Of a DNA stretch of 64,000 bases, positions 26,598-39,951 are shown one piece after another (the stretch's first letter is position 1; each line of letters starts with the position of its first letter). Source of the DNA: Drosophila pseudoobscura (taxonomy: Eukaryota > Arthropoda > Insecta > Diptera > Drosophilidae); assembly GCF_009870125.1 (NCBI RefSeq), contig NC_046679.1, positions 9,300,001-9,364,000 of the forward strand, in the 5' to 3' direction. The position numbers and the translations under genes were made by a program. The notes beneath the pieces were generated by a model. That model saw only the letters and a program-made list of their open reading frames with translations. It had not been told where the DNA came from and searched no databases.

Positions 26598-27755
26598 ATG
26601 AATCAGGAGAATGAAGCTATTAACGCATCAGCAAAGGCAAGCGAATGGATGGCTGCATTGGATACGCAAATGGAACCGATTGATGACTCAAACGAAGATG
26701 AAGAAACGACGCCAATTCCTGCTTGTACGCTAAGGGAAATGGGTTACCGTGAGCCAAGAGATGGCTTTAATAAGAAATTGTATAGCAAAACTGATTACAA
26801 AGAGTACATTATTCATCAGATGAATACGGTAATTTCCAACCAGCAGAAGCCTGACATCGTGGTCTATATCCGCGGACAAAAGTTCAATTGCCACCTTGCC
26901 GTGCTCAAGACCTGTACGAAATTGGCCAAAGACGTACGCTTCCCGAATGGTTTGATTATAGCTCATAAGGATGTCACTGCTAAGGGATTTGAGCTGGCCT
27001 ACGATTGGATGATCCACCAGGACTCTACACTGAAGCGCAAAGATATTGTGGAGCTCTACATGGCAGCAGAGTACATGCAGATGCCGGAGCTGCTGACACA
27101 TCTGTGGAGTCTATTCCACGAGGAGACTCTCGTCACTGATGTCATGGCCTTCCAGATCTATCTGGAGTGTCTCTCATACGGGCGGAGCAAGCTGCAAAGC
27201 CTGATGCTAAATCGCGTTCGTCGCTTCTTCCTCTCAGCAGTCACAACAGAGGAGTACCTCCGTCTAGAATTTGAAGCTGTCTTCGAAATACTGGGGCACT
27301 GCAATATTTGTGTCAACTCTGAGATGGAGATCTACTACAGTGCGGTGCGCTGGCTACACCACGACTGGCTAAAGCGGAAAGAGTATGCCCCGGGGATCAT
27401 GGAGGTAGTCCAATTTCAGCTGATGCCCTCTCAGTACATAACTTCGATTAAAGAGGAACTGCAGGAGCTGCACAACATTCCCGCAGTTCAGACCATTATC
27501 AATGGGGCACTCTCTTCAGAAAATATGCAGCAGAACCCGAATAGGCGTCATTGGGTCTACGACGAGAAGATCCCTCATCATCACAACAGCGCCTGCCCCA
27601 GGTGGCGTTGCCTCGACCTGACGGCCTTCAACACGTATCTGGAGCAAATAATCGCAGCTGGACCGAACTATTCCGAATCTCTAAGGGATCGGAGTAGGTC
27701 TTACATTATGCCCTGCTGTCAAAGCGCTTTGCAAAGGAAAATTTTGGAAAAATAA
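26598..27755 (+). CDS. BTB-BACK domain protein, single exon
   Basis: A 385-aa uninterrupted frame. After an acidic N-terminus (about 1-60), residues 82-172 fit a BTB/POZ fold: KPDIVVYIRGQKFNCHLAVL, then a helical stretch ending YMAAEYMQMPELLTHLW. Residues about 178-285 fit a BACK domain, with the typical pattern of an alpha-helical repeat before a Trp-rich AVRWLHHDWLKR segment. The Cys/Trp-rich C-terminal part, including HWVYDEKIP and CPRWRCLDL, looks like the extra C-terminal domain that accompanies BTB-BACK in some fly proteins (from memory, DUF4734). No Kelch repeats are present. BTB-BACK proteins commonly dimerise and serve as cullin-3 adaptors or regulatory scaffolds; its actual function is unknown. 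Lack of introns fits a retrogene or a small lineage-expanded family member. I cannot name the orthologue. Confidence 0.88.
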   Translation: MNQENEAINASAKASEWMAALDTQMEPIDDSNEDEETTPIPACTLREMGYREPRDGFNKKLYSKTDYKEYIIHQMNTVISNQQKPDIVVYIRGQKFNCHLAVLKTCTKLAKDVRFPNGLIIAHKDVTAKGFELAYDWMIHQDSTLKRKDIVELYMAAEYMQMPELLTHLWSLFHEETLVTDVMAFQIYLECLSYGRSKLQSLMLNRVRRFFLSAVTTEEYLRLEFEAVFEILGHCNICVNSEMEIYYSAVRWLHHDWLKRKEYAPGIMEVVQFQLMPSQYITSIKEELQELHNIPAVQTIINGALSSENMQQNPNRRHWVYDEKIPHHHNSACPRWRCLDLTAFNTYLEQIIAAGPNYSESLRDRSRSYIMPCCQSALQRKILEK

Positions 27756-27756
27756 A
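27751..27756 (+). terminator. AATAAA overlapping the BTB-BACK stop codon
   Basis: The TAA stop (27753-27755) is contained in AATAAA. I saw no other canonical hexamer in the next few hundred bases, so this may be the working poly(A) signal with a very short 3' UTR. That is inference. Confidence 0.35.
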
Positions 27757-30700
27757 TCGGAGCCACAGCCATCGCCTCTCCCTATGTTCGTATGTGTGAA
27801 AAACCCCCTGGGGTCCCATATAATTGCTACAAATAATTTCATTAGTCTGCTACGGCCGTTTGGGCTTTGGTTTCGCATTCGCATTAAGCGTTTCCAATTA
27901 GTTGAATGGCTGCCATTTTGCTGAATTAATTGTCAACGTTTATGAACTAAGCATTTGCTCTATACATGAGTGTAGCTGTGTGTGTGTTTGTATCTGTGTG
28001 GTTATCCGCGTACGTGTTTCTGTTTGCCCAACTCTCGCACACACACGCACAGAGCAGTGGAATGTAAAGACAAGCAAACAAACTACAATCACACATGCAA
28101 ATGCCAATGCCCCTGGCTGTCAGAAGTCCCTTTAGCACAAACCATAAAAAATATCTACAGAGAATGGGAAAAAATATGTTTACACAACACCAAAACCAGG
28201 GAAAAACAGTATAAAAAAAAAGCAAGTGGAATTCAACCCGACAGACAGCCATAATCAAAATATTTTGTTAAAAAACACAACAGAATTAACAGCAGAAATC
28301 AGAACACAAAAATAAAATGCGATTGTATTGGAATGCATTACGAGTTATTTTTCAACTGCATTTTTCATGGACTTATTCGAGGATTTCCGCGGATTTCAAT
28401 GCAAATGTTTGTTCAGCTTTTTGTTTACCTTTGTTTTACCATTATCCTGCATTCATAAATTTCGAGCGGGTGAATTAAAACAATAATACAAATGCAATTG
28501 ATTTGCCGCTCTCTGGCCGTTTGCGTAACCCCGTAACCCCCAGCTGAAAACCCCAAATGAAAGTAACAAAATTCCATATTTTTTTCGGCCATGTAATTTA
28601 ATTGTTTGCCGTTGAGGCGCCAAGCGATAAATCAATTACTGTAGATTACGCCTCAGATTATGGAGGACGTTATTTTTTTTTTTTGGTTCATTTTCAACAT
28701 CCTAAGGGGCGGCCGTAGCCGTAGCCGGAGCCCTGTAAATGCAAATGAAGATAGATGCATTTGGCAGATGCACTGGCGGAATAATTGACGCTGAATATGA
28801 TGAATGAGTGCCAATTACTATCTGAGCGAAAAGAATCAGACGTCGATTAATGAGGCCAGAGGGGCGCACAATGAAACGATAACGTAGGGAAAGCTTTAAA
28901 TGTGTCTGAGACTTGCAATTACGGCAACAAATGAAACCATTTTTGAACTTATCTTATATAACTGAAAAGTAAAGTTAAACCATGTTCCATGAAAACTTCC
29001 ATATAAGAGTCTTTCAGAGTCTGTGCAAGAGTTACCAGTGCCCTGGTAAATATTCCCCTACTTAATACAAACTTTCCATATCCACATAGCATCCACATAG
29101 CCTCTTGTGTCTCCTCATCGCCATAACAATTAGAACAGGAAATCCCATTTGATTACTCATTGCCGCTTATTGCCAGTTGCAACAAACTGATAATCCTATT
29201 GTGGCTGTGTTTGTGCCCCCTTAATTGCCATCACACTCCTCAGACCCCCAACACACACACATACACACACATAGTGATATGTACATCCAGGACAAACAAA
29301 AGCGGCTTTACTTTCCATGTTTTGTGGCGGCTGCGTTTTTGAAGTTCCATTACTCAAACCCTAAGCGGCTGAACGGCTGAACGATGAATGAAAGAGAGCA
29401 GAAAGTGGGACGGGGGGTTGGCCAACTATTTGGTGGGAAACTTTATGGCTGGGCCCATTGTTTCAATTGTTCAGTTCAGCCCGGCGAAAAGTTGGCCAAT
29501 ACTGCCGCTGGCCTCCTGTCACATTTTAGCTGCTTCCCGGGCTTAAGTCCCGGCCACACTTTAAGTCTGATTAGCTAATTGCGTTTGTCTAATTTGATTT
29601 GTCGGGATTTCAATTAAAGTAGTTGGCGGTAAGGTCGCAGGAAATGGCATTTATAGAAATAAGGATGATATGGTTTAGTTGTACCGCAGCGGACAACATG
29701 GCGTATGCGAAATGTGGCAGAAAATAGTACAGAAAGTTGACATAAGAGTAATGCTATAAGGGTATGAAGGGCTCAGGTCAAAATATTTATATTTTAATAT
29801 CTGCGGACTCTTGTGTAAAGGGTTAAAAAGTTATTCCAATAAAAAGTAAAAAAAGGAGAAAAAAAAGGTGCACAAAAGGTAGCAAATAGTTTTTAATCCC
29901 GCACAAGCTTATAAACAACCTGGATCCCTAACGGATTAGTAGAGCAGCTTCATTAGATACTACGAGAGAGAGCATTGGAATTTTCTGGGGCATTTTTTTA
30001 ACCTTCGCATTGCCGACCACAGCTACAAGTATGCATAATTTGCTGATTGCAATTAAAAGCAATTATGCTCAGTGTCCTGGCAACCACAAACTCATTAGCT
30101 TGTTGCACCAAAACCGCAATGCAGCATATCCCAGAACAGCAGCAACAGCAACAACAACAACGAAAATTACTTACACACATTCGGTAGTGAGTGTGAGACC
30201 CCATGGCGTATACATATGCGGATGTATGTGAATGTGTATGTGGATCATAATGAAAAGCCACTCGAAACCGAACCAAACCGAACCGAACCGCTTCTGACCG
30301 AAACCGAAACGAAATCGAATCGTTGTCCAAATTGCACAGCTTGACGCCATCTTTTTGCCAAATTTCTTTTTGTGTAAGCGCTCAGAGCAGAAGCAGGCGT
30401 TTTTCAGACACAGCTTTTGACAAGCGTGTGAGAAGTGCTTTCAAACAAAATGGTCACGGTAAAGTGCCCACAGCCACTGTCCACTGTCCACTGGCCACTG
30501 GCCTGATGTGGACCGAACCGGGTTTGTTTAGAAGGTTTTATGCATATGTCCGACATGTGGAAAATTCCATTAGGAAGTTTTCTTTGTTTGCATACATTTG
30601 CATGCCTTTCTCTCTGCCTCTGCCCGGCCTGCTTTTCTGGATGATTCCGTTCTCTTCCTCTCTGGTTCTCTGTCGTCTCTGCCGGCTTTCTATCAGAAAT

Positions 30701-33700
30701 AATTTATTTGTGGCCAGTACGAGAGGACCAAGCCAAGATTTTTATTATTATTATTATTTTGTAATGGTTTTTGAGTGTTTGCTGTGGCACAACAGCAGCA
30801 GCAGCAGCAGCAAAGAAATGGGAAATGATTTGCATAAAATCGATTAAACATTTTCAGCAAATAAAATGCATATTGAAATGAAATGAATAGAAAGTAAGCC
30901 ATAAACAACAACAGCAGTTGGCTATGTCCAGAAGGTAGGTCCCTGGAAAGGACCTCCTCCTCCCTTGGGCATCTGCTGACGTGACTGTGACTGCCAGCAG
31001 ACTCTTCAGCTTTTGTTGCCCTTTGTTGTGCAAAGTGCCTGGCGAAGAGTTGTGCATAAAGCTAGAGCAGCAGCAGAGGCAGGGATCAGCAAAAGGCACC
31101 AGGAATTTAGAATGGTAATGTGTGTACAAAGATTTATCAATATTTTTGGGAGCTCAGTCCACAGCCCATTCAAAAGTAATAATGGAAATGCAGCAGCAAA
31201 CATTAAGTTCCTGACCGCATTTCGAACCATAATCAACCGGTCCCTGAACAGCTCAAAGGTTTAATTTCTCTGCTACTCGAACTTGTGCTGCTGCGTGCCT
31301 GCCCTGCCATCTGGAGCTAAGCCGTCAAGTCAAGCTCAAATATTTTTCAATCATTAAAATATTGATTATCCAAAGTGTAGGCACATAACTGCCGCAAACA
31401 TTAATTATCTTGAGACAGTTTTGTGGAAAAGCCAAGACGTGCAGAGTTCACAGAAATCAAACGCACAATTACAGGAGGCTCTGCCGAGAATATGAGGGGT
31501 CTGATGTGTGCAAAGTTCAAGAGGAGTTTTAAACATCATTTACCGTAAATTGGGATGTTTAATCCATTTTGGCATACAAATATCAAAGTTATTTGTATTT
31601 AATTTCCTACGCAAGCAAAGTTAATTAATTACAGCATGACTTAACAGCACACAGGAAGAGAGTGTGGGGTATAAATAGTTATTTTCCTGCCTGCTGTCTG
31701 CTGTATGCTGCCTGCTGTCTGGTATGAAATTACAATGATTTAAGTACTTGCGCTTTAACTCACTTGAAAACTTACTCAGCAAACTGAACTGACGGATGCA
31801 GCAATAGAAAAGAGCAGGGCAGAGCAAGGCAGGCTGGGGAAAAACTTCCTTGTTCCATGCTCCTTGGCTATGATGCAGCGTACTCCACTCCATGGCGGCC
31901 CTGATGGCAGCTTAAGCTGCCTTGAGATGCAACAATAGCTAGCATATCAAATATAAATGATGTCCTTATAGCCACGGACCACGCCTGCGAATAGGGCCCG
32001 GGCGCAGCAGCTCGTCAGCCAGTGGAAATGGCGGGTGCAAATGCAAATGAAAATGAAAATTAACGCGCATTTCGTTTGCATAGAAAACCACCGCCCACCG
32101 GAGACGACTATCCATACCAAATGCAACAGCATCAAAAACAATTTGGTATACAATTTAAGATGGATTGTTCTGTTTTTTTGTGCTCTATTATAGTTATTTC
32201 TGTTGCTTCTGCTGCTGTTCCTGTTCCTGTTCTTGCCACGCTCCGCATGGCTAATGAAGCAAATCAGAGCCCAGATGCAGTAAGCCACCAGGCAACCGAA
32301 ATGTTTCGACAACTTTCGACTGTGGGGGTAGAGATACAAAACTGCAATTCAATTGCAGTCACAAGGCACAAGGCATGAAGACCACTTTAAGGCCAGGCAT
32401 AAAAATCCACAGAATGCACAAAAAGAAAGAAAGGAAAATTGCATGCAATAAATTTCGAATTAAATAGAAATTTGCACAGTCAACTGCTGGAGGATGGGCA
32501 GCCAGCCGGCAGATACCGAACCGACCCGAAAAGAAGGGAAGCAAAAAATGCAAATCTCAACTAATTCTTATAAATTATTTAATAAGAAAAAGTCAAATGA
32601 TTCATTTTTAAGCTGCACCCTTCATCACCAAAGCTCAGCAGGAGCAGGAGCAGAAGCAGCAGAAGCGAGGCAAAAAGAAAAGCAGCTAGAAAAGCCATAA
32701 AAAGAGAAGCGAAAAAGAAAAGTCAGGACCGGAAAAAGGCAGACTGCTGAACAAACGCAAAATGCTGCACAGCACTGCACTGCATCTCTATGCGGATGGG
32801 TGCGTGTGTGTACTGTGTGTATTTCTGCTCGGTTTCTCCCCCCAGCCCATTTGTATATTTGTATTTTTATTTGCGTGTGTGTGTGTGTATTAGCGTGGCG
32901 ATGATTTAACGTCAAGCTGCAAGTGATTTGAGGCTGTCAAAGGGACCGCCACTACCATGGGTAGCGTAGCATGTGCTGCCGACAGCGGACAGCCGGCAGG
33001 GCGTCAATAAGTTCTCGACCAGAAGAAAAACCCCTTTTGTATGATGGCAGTAGGCATCAATATTTCGCATTTCGGCAGGCAGCGACTAAACAAAAGAAAT
33101 GTAAAGGTTTTCCATCAATTATTCTTCCCCCAGCCCCCTTACTGGCTGGGGACAAAGTGGCATGCAACACACACACACACTGAATGTGTAGTCAGCCAGC
33201 TTAGAATCTTCTTCGGCCGCGGCGGCAAAGTCAAGTTCTTCGCTGCATTTGCCGCGTACAATGGGCTGCTGCTGCGCGGCAATTGCGATTACTCTCAGCG
33301 TTTGCTTACATACACGGTACACGCCCTCACGACGAGGCAGCACAAAAGCATGGCCAAGGGGGAGACTAGGAGCAAGAGCTGCCACAAAGAGCAAGGCGAA
33401 TCCTAGGATGCAGGCAAAAAGGAGAAATGAGTGCTGTGCAGCAGCATGCAATGGAAAATGTTGAATGTTGTGCACATGGCAGTTTATTCATGATTTCACA
33501 TATTTTGCTCCGCACAACCCACAGCCCACAACCCACCGCCCGCCATTGTTGGACGTTGCACAGCACAAAAAATATTGCCTTCCCATAGGAGTATGTGTGT
33601 GTGCGTGTGTGTGGGATAGAGAACATCCAGACGAAGCGAAAAGCCCGGACAGAGTTTTTGTCGGACCTGGCTGTGCACTAAGACACACTTTTTCTACTGC

Positions 33701-36275
33701 TGCTGCCGCTGCCGCTGCCTCTGCCGCTGCTGCTTCTTCTGCGGCGCTGCATTTTTATGGTTTTAACATGTTTACTTTAATTTTGTGTATTTGTCTTTTT
33801 GGCGCTGCTCTGACAAATGTCCGCAGCTGCCAGCAGCATCAGCATCAGCAGCAGCAGAAGCCAACAATTAAATTTTTTGACAAGGAGATTTGAGTAGTTT
33901 TACTAGTTGATTTTAGTATTTTTCATTTAAATTTCACAAAATTCCATAAAATTCAAAAGAAAATAAGTAAGAATGATCCCCAGTGAAGAGACTCGACAAT
34001 AAGATACCCAGCAGTCCACAAGATGTAGCTACAAAACTAGACAAAAATGGGCTTTGGAATGCTATGCTCTTACTTGTAATATTCATACATTTGCACGAGT
34101 ACAATATCCTCTATTAACACGTATAAATATGCAGTCCCATCCTCATTCGAAAAGTAATTCCCAAATTTGTCCCAAATTCCTATTGATTCTCAGGCGAGTA
34201 TGCCTCTTGGCTGGGAACAAATAATGAAGGAGCAGCCCACCCAGTGGCATGGCAATGGCATATTCCAAGAACATTTTTCTCCTTATTGCTGGGCTCAGCA
34301 GCAGTTACCAATTACTGGAACCATCTCCTCCGTCTCCTCCATCTGCTTCTCCTCATTCCTGCCATTCTGCTGCTTTCTGTTGGGCTGTAGCTCAAGCCCG
34401 CATGTATTAATTCTAATTAAATTTGTTATTCAAAACGAAACTCGGGCACGTCCTTGCTAGCCATTTTGCAAGTGTTAACCTTTTTCCCGGCTCCACGACT
34501 GCCACAGCCCGGCCGGCGTTAAGCCTTCGAAAATGGACCAGCCGTTGGATTGGCGGCGATTTGCACGAAGCAGGCCGGCGATGGAGCGATGGATGGATGG
34601 GAAAGGGAAGGGGCATCAACCTTGACATTTTTGCTGCCAGTTTCTGTTTTCATTACACTAATGAAGTCATGCGCCAATGTGTGGCGTGTATGTGTTGGAC
34701 CAGTTGAGGTCCAGATCCGGGCCAAACGACTGTCAGACACATAAAAAGGTGTACACATATATGTACAAGGGTATCTGTGTATGTGTGCGGCAATGGCAGC
34801 TGCGCCTCATTACCCCATTTTATTGTGCCTAGCCGTAGCTGTGTGCCAGGCACAACATTGTCAAAGCCTTTCGCTCTGGCACATAATTAATGCAAAATGC
34901 AAACATATTCATGGCGGGGAATGGCTCTGGCTCCACATAACGCATACGCCGTGTGGCCATAAAAAGCCTTAAAGCTTTAAACTAACTCCGTCCGGCCTTC
35001 CGACCTTCCGGCCTTGGCCTCGAGTGAGAGGAGGAGAGGAGAACCTCCTCCTACGAGTAAAAGAAGCACGGCTGCCAGCTAAATTGTAAGACGACAGAAA
35101 TATTTCAACAGGAATTTACGACGCGCGCACACACTAAATGCTCATTTAGTTTGCACTTTTATTTAGGAACTTCTTTTGCACGTTTGCCAAATTGTCTGCG
35201 GTAACGAAAGCCAGCCATGGAACGTAACATCCTTACCTCCGACCCCGCCATAGAAGTGGTGGTTCCTCCTCAACTACTACTCGTACAACAATTGTTTGTG
35301 GGGAAAGTGCAATAATAATGAAGGTAGAGGCGTAAATTTAGCTTTGGCTGTTGGCTGGAAGCGACCCGACCGGTGGCTGCTGGGGCGAGAAAAATGGTCC
35401 GACTGCAACGAAACAGGCACCCCGTGGTGGCAGCAAGATACTGTGGTTCCTTCGCCACATGGCCATGCGCCAATGCCCCTACAGCATACCGCATCCCTTT
35501 GGCACCTGTACAGGTGAGCCATGTTGTCAGCGGAAGGCAGCAACAAATTCTCGTTGCAAAAGCTTTTAGTGAATTTATGGCAAGGAAATTCCTTTCGCTT
35601 CTGCTGCCCGAAAAGGCGGCTGCACTCCTGGTCGTTTGTTTATGTCTTGGTACTGAGACTCCGGCTCTACCTCAGGCCTCCTCCAACTGTGGCTCTCCAA
35701 CTCCTACCATCACTTGGTATGTGTGTGTGTGTGTACGGCTTTATAAACTTCAGGCATAATGCACTCCATATCCAACTCAAATTCGCACTCCCAGAAGAGC
35801 CCCTGGGAGGGAGTACGGGCGTGAGTGCGAGTACGAGTGCGAGTACCTAATGAGCCCCAACAACGACGTGTGCTAGAAATTTTGCAATTGAAAGCCAAAG
35901 CCAAAAGTTTGACATGTGCCAGGTTGGAGGTCGGGGCCGAGGAGTGGCATGGCTTGGGAGCACGCACAATTAATTTGTGAGGGGCACACGCACAGGCACG
36001 CCCTCGCCAAACCATTTGCCATATGCATTTCCACCATATTTTGCGAGACTTCTCTCGTCATTTTTTGTTTGGGAGCTGTATCAATTACCCGGCCATGTTT
36101 CTCAAATTGCCAAACAACCTTGAAGTGTTGCGCTTCCTCCAAACTTCCAGCCAACCAGTCACCCATCAGCATGCTGCATCCAGTTTCGTTTCTCTCTTTC
36201 TCAACAAAAGTTGATTCAAGTTTATTCAAAAACAAATTTAACTTTTAAGTCATCAGCAGCAGGAGCAGTACGAGT

Positions 36276-36302
36276 AGCAGCAGCAGCAGCAGCAGCAGCA
36301 GC
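36276..36302. repeat. Trinucleotide microsatellite (AGC)n
   Basis: Nine perfect AGC units, flanked by imperfect CAG/CATCATCAG sequence. It does not lie within a supported reading frame. Confidence 0.9.
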
Positions 36303-39168
36303 ATCATCAGCAGGAGCACTGGAAAGTGGAAGAATACCTCCAGGTAACTGCCATATGCTCCACGAAGGACTCCCATTCTAGGGGCGACCTACGAACCCAA
36401 TCCGTAGTCAAGTCAACTCCTCTTAGCGATACACCACACCACCTCTCTGTTTACCAAGTGCGGCAGCTTCTGTGCTATTATTTTTCTTTTCTTCATGGAA
36501 TATTTTTGTATATTTTTATTGTGAAAATTACGTTAGTCGGTTGATGCACAGAGGGAGAGAAGGACTGCAATTCCAGCGGCTTCTTTATTCTGTCTTTCAT
36601 TGTTTAACTGCCAGCTTTCTTTGCGTTTTCGGCTGCATCGCCTGGGTCCGGAACCAAGCAAGGCCTGTCCTTGCCCATCCTTGCCGCGAAAGGCATTCCT
36701 CGGCAACAGTATTTGCATTCAACTTAATTGCGTTTTAAGTAGATTTGTGGTGAAATGTGTATGCATGCACGATCCGTTTACATACGAGACTATACGATTG
36801 TCAGTCCGCATATAGCACACACACATTTCCGGCCCCGACCACGGCCACGGAGAAGGCCCGAGCGAGAGCGAGGCCGTCACGCTCTCGACTTTCCTTGTAG
36901 CAATTTCCTTGCAAACAGCTACAGCAACCCACACAAAGGCGGAGGCTTACGCTTATACATGTATGTGTATGTGGGCGATGGGCAAAGAGCCTTTTCGCCA
37001 AGCACCAAGCACCTTAAGTTAAATGGAATCAGACTCATATATGTATATATTGTGTATATCATTTAAGTTGAAAAGGTAAAAGAACAATTAAGCTGCAAAA
37101 GGATCGAATCGAGAAATCGAGAACAAGAGAAAATATTGCAGTAATGAGAAATCTTTTGGTTTTTTATACTCCAAACATAATTGTGTCCAAGAAACGTAGG
37201 CCGTAGTTCTGATTTACTGTGGATTATTCCGTCAGCAACTGAACATTATTCACGCGAAATCTGCACATTTCCGCCTAAGCAACGACATGATTCTAGCACA
37301 CAAATCTCTGGAGCTGTCTGAGCCCAGATGATGTTGTACTTGTATTCTTTACGGGCTGTTTTTCAGCTTCATTTTTGTACACGTGTCAAACTAATTTCAC
37401 ATTTTGTTGCCTTTTATTCGCTGGCGCATTTGTGTCACCTGCCCGTGCCAGATCCTAGACCCAAAACCCAGACTCTGAATCAGATTCAGATTCAGTGTCT
37501 GAATCAGTGCCAGTGCCAATGCCAGAGAGAGTGCACCGCACCCCTCGATCCACATCCACTGCTCCACAGTGCTTGTGGCGCATTGAAATTCATAAAATAT
37601 TTGCACAGCGAAATGGGCTACGAAGGCTGAGGCGGCTCCGGGCGGAGTATTATGTGTCAAGCACGTTTGAATTCAAATTCAAATATTTGCCACAGTCGAC
37701 AAACAAATAAGCACAAATATGGTAAACAGCAATAAGCAGCTCTGCTCAGCTCCGGCAAGAGCTTCGACAAGAGAAATGAACTGAAGTTCTCGGATACGTA
37801 TTGCTCGCTCTCTGTGTGCACTCCCACTACATGGTCGTACATTTGTTCATGCAAAAATCTTTAGCACCTAAATATAATGCCATCACCTTGGCTGTCATCT
37901 GAGCTGTTTGTTGTCTCAACGTATCTCTGTCTTAATTTCACACATACTCCTACGAGTATTGGCAGCTATTCTGGGGGCTATGGGCAGACTGGAACACGGC
38001 CCTCGGAGGTTGGCAACGTAGAAGGAAACATGTATAAAAATCGGCTTAAAAGATTGTCTCGTCCTTGGCCTTGGCCAGAAGACACCAACAACAAAATCGA
38101 GGAGGACAATTGACGAAAACACTGAGCAGGCAATTCCTAAGTCGACTAATCCTGTCTACGTAAATTGTTTCGTGCTTGTAAAGCTAAATCGAGCAAGTCT
38201 GCAAATTGTGTAATTATATAGTCACACACGACACCGAGAAATCTGCACAGGACTTTACAAGACTTTCGTGTATGAACAAGTTTTTGTGAATTCGGGAATG
38301 AATTGAAATGAAATTTTGGGAACAATGGAGGCCTGCATGGTAGCCCCTGTGACAAAGCCACCCCAGTACTGGGACTGGGTCACAGAGCCAATGGGACAAT
38401 GAAAGGCCGCCTGTCACTGAATCGATTATGATTTGTGGCCAAAGTATAGCGTACTTATATGCGTCGCCTACACATAACTTTTCGGCAGGAATATATTTGA
38501 GCGTAAATTTGCAAAACTCGCACATTGCCAAGGAATCCGCCTGGGGACAATAAATCTTCGATTGTTTGCCAGAAAGGCAACAGAGCGCTTCATGTCTGAG
38601 TGTGGCATATATTTGTGAGTGCTGAAAGGAGAGGATTGCCCTTTGTCGACATTCATTTTGGGCGACTATACAGAGTCGCTGTCCTTTGCTCGCCACATTT
38701 GACGGCCTAATTGCGCCGTCTGCCAGTTGGCCAACATAAAAACCAAAAACCCAAAACCCAAAACGCAAAAACGAACCCAAGAGCTGTCACTACGCTTCAA
38801 ATCCCCCGTTATTGCCTTCGTCTGCTGCATAAAAAAAAATTGTGCTAATTTTTGATGTTGTTGTGATAATTGTCGGGTACGTCGTGACCTTTGCGATCGA
38901 CTATCAATTGAGTTTTCAGATGATTTCAATGAACCTACTCCGCTACATTCTCACTCCCGCTTAACCTATGCCAATTAATGTGAAAAATAGAGTCCAAGCA
39001 TTCCAATGCCGAAAATAAGTGAATTCAGCAATAAATAGCAATAGAGAAAAAATATATATTTTTAGTTTAGGTCCTGGTCCAAGCGGCAGACTGCAGACGA
39101 CTCCGGACTCTGGAATCTCTGGGTGTGCCAGAGGCCAAGAAAAGATAAATGATGTTGCCAAACTGGTC

Positions 39169-39189
39169 CACACACACACACACACACAC
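39169..39189. repeat. CA dinucleotide microsatellite
   Basis: About ten CA units followed by interrupted CACACCACACC sequence. Confidence 0.9.
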
Positions 39190-39924
39190 CACACCACACC
39201 ACACACAGATACTCGTGTGCTCGCCTGTATGTTGTTATCACTTGGCTGACCATGTTAGCTGCCATTCCGCTGACTTTTTGCAATTGTCTGGCCGGGGATT
39301 GTCCTGACTTCTGACTTCTGACTTTTTCTTGTCGTTTTTTCTATATTTTTTTTCTCCTTCTTGCTGACATATATCTCATAATGATTATGTGTGGAAGGAT
39401 TGTGAAAAATGCAATTATTTTTGATTGTAGTTTAAGGTGCCATGTTTGCATTGCTCTCAAAAAATGCCGCACATTTATCACATATGTTTTGCTGCGCGCA
39501 CCGCCCCGCCCCGCCCCTTTCACACTCGACTCGATTTTGCAAGTCGAAACGGAATTTATTGAGGCCGTCTGGGCCCGGCGCCATAGATCAGGCGCAGCAC
39601 TTTGTCAGGAAGGCAGGGACTGTCGATGTCGATGTCGATGTCCCCATGCCGAACTTGGGACATTTGCCATTGCCATTCGAACAACGACTCTTATTGAACT
39701 TTGTTCCTATTGATTTTTAAGACCGCTCCAAATATGTGTGTGCATGTGTGTGTGGTGTTCGTGTTGTAATTTTGGCAATTTTAATGCCATTAAAAGCAGC
39801 CTAGCATCAAAAAGTTGCAAATGATGTGCGAAAGATGGAAATGTTCCGAGTATTGTTCGTATATATGCAATTTGTGGCAGCTGCTCGAACAACCGCAGCG
39901 ACAACTCTACCACATGTAGCACAA

Positions 39925-39951
39925 ATACATACATACATACATACATACATA
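39925..39951. repeat. Tetranucleotide microsatellite (ATAC)n
   Basis: Between six and seven consecutive ATAC units leading into ATATACTCG. Confidence 0.9.

Noticed and set aside
34122..34148. TATAAA with a nearby TCATTC initiator
   Set aside because: The spacing of about 23 bases is too short for a normal TATA promoter, and no coding start or donor follows convincingly.
34180..34260. Possible exon with a WW-domain-like PLGWEQ after a pyrimidine-rich acceptor
   Set aside because: Only the first few residues resemble a WW domain; the second Trp and the core pattern are missing, and no donor or partner exon was found.
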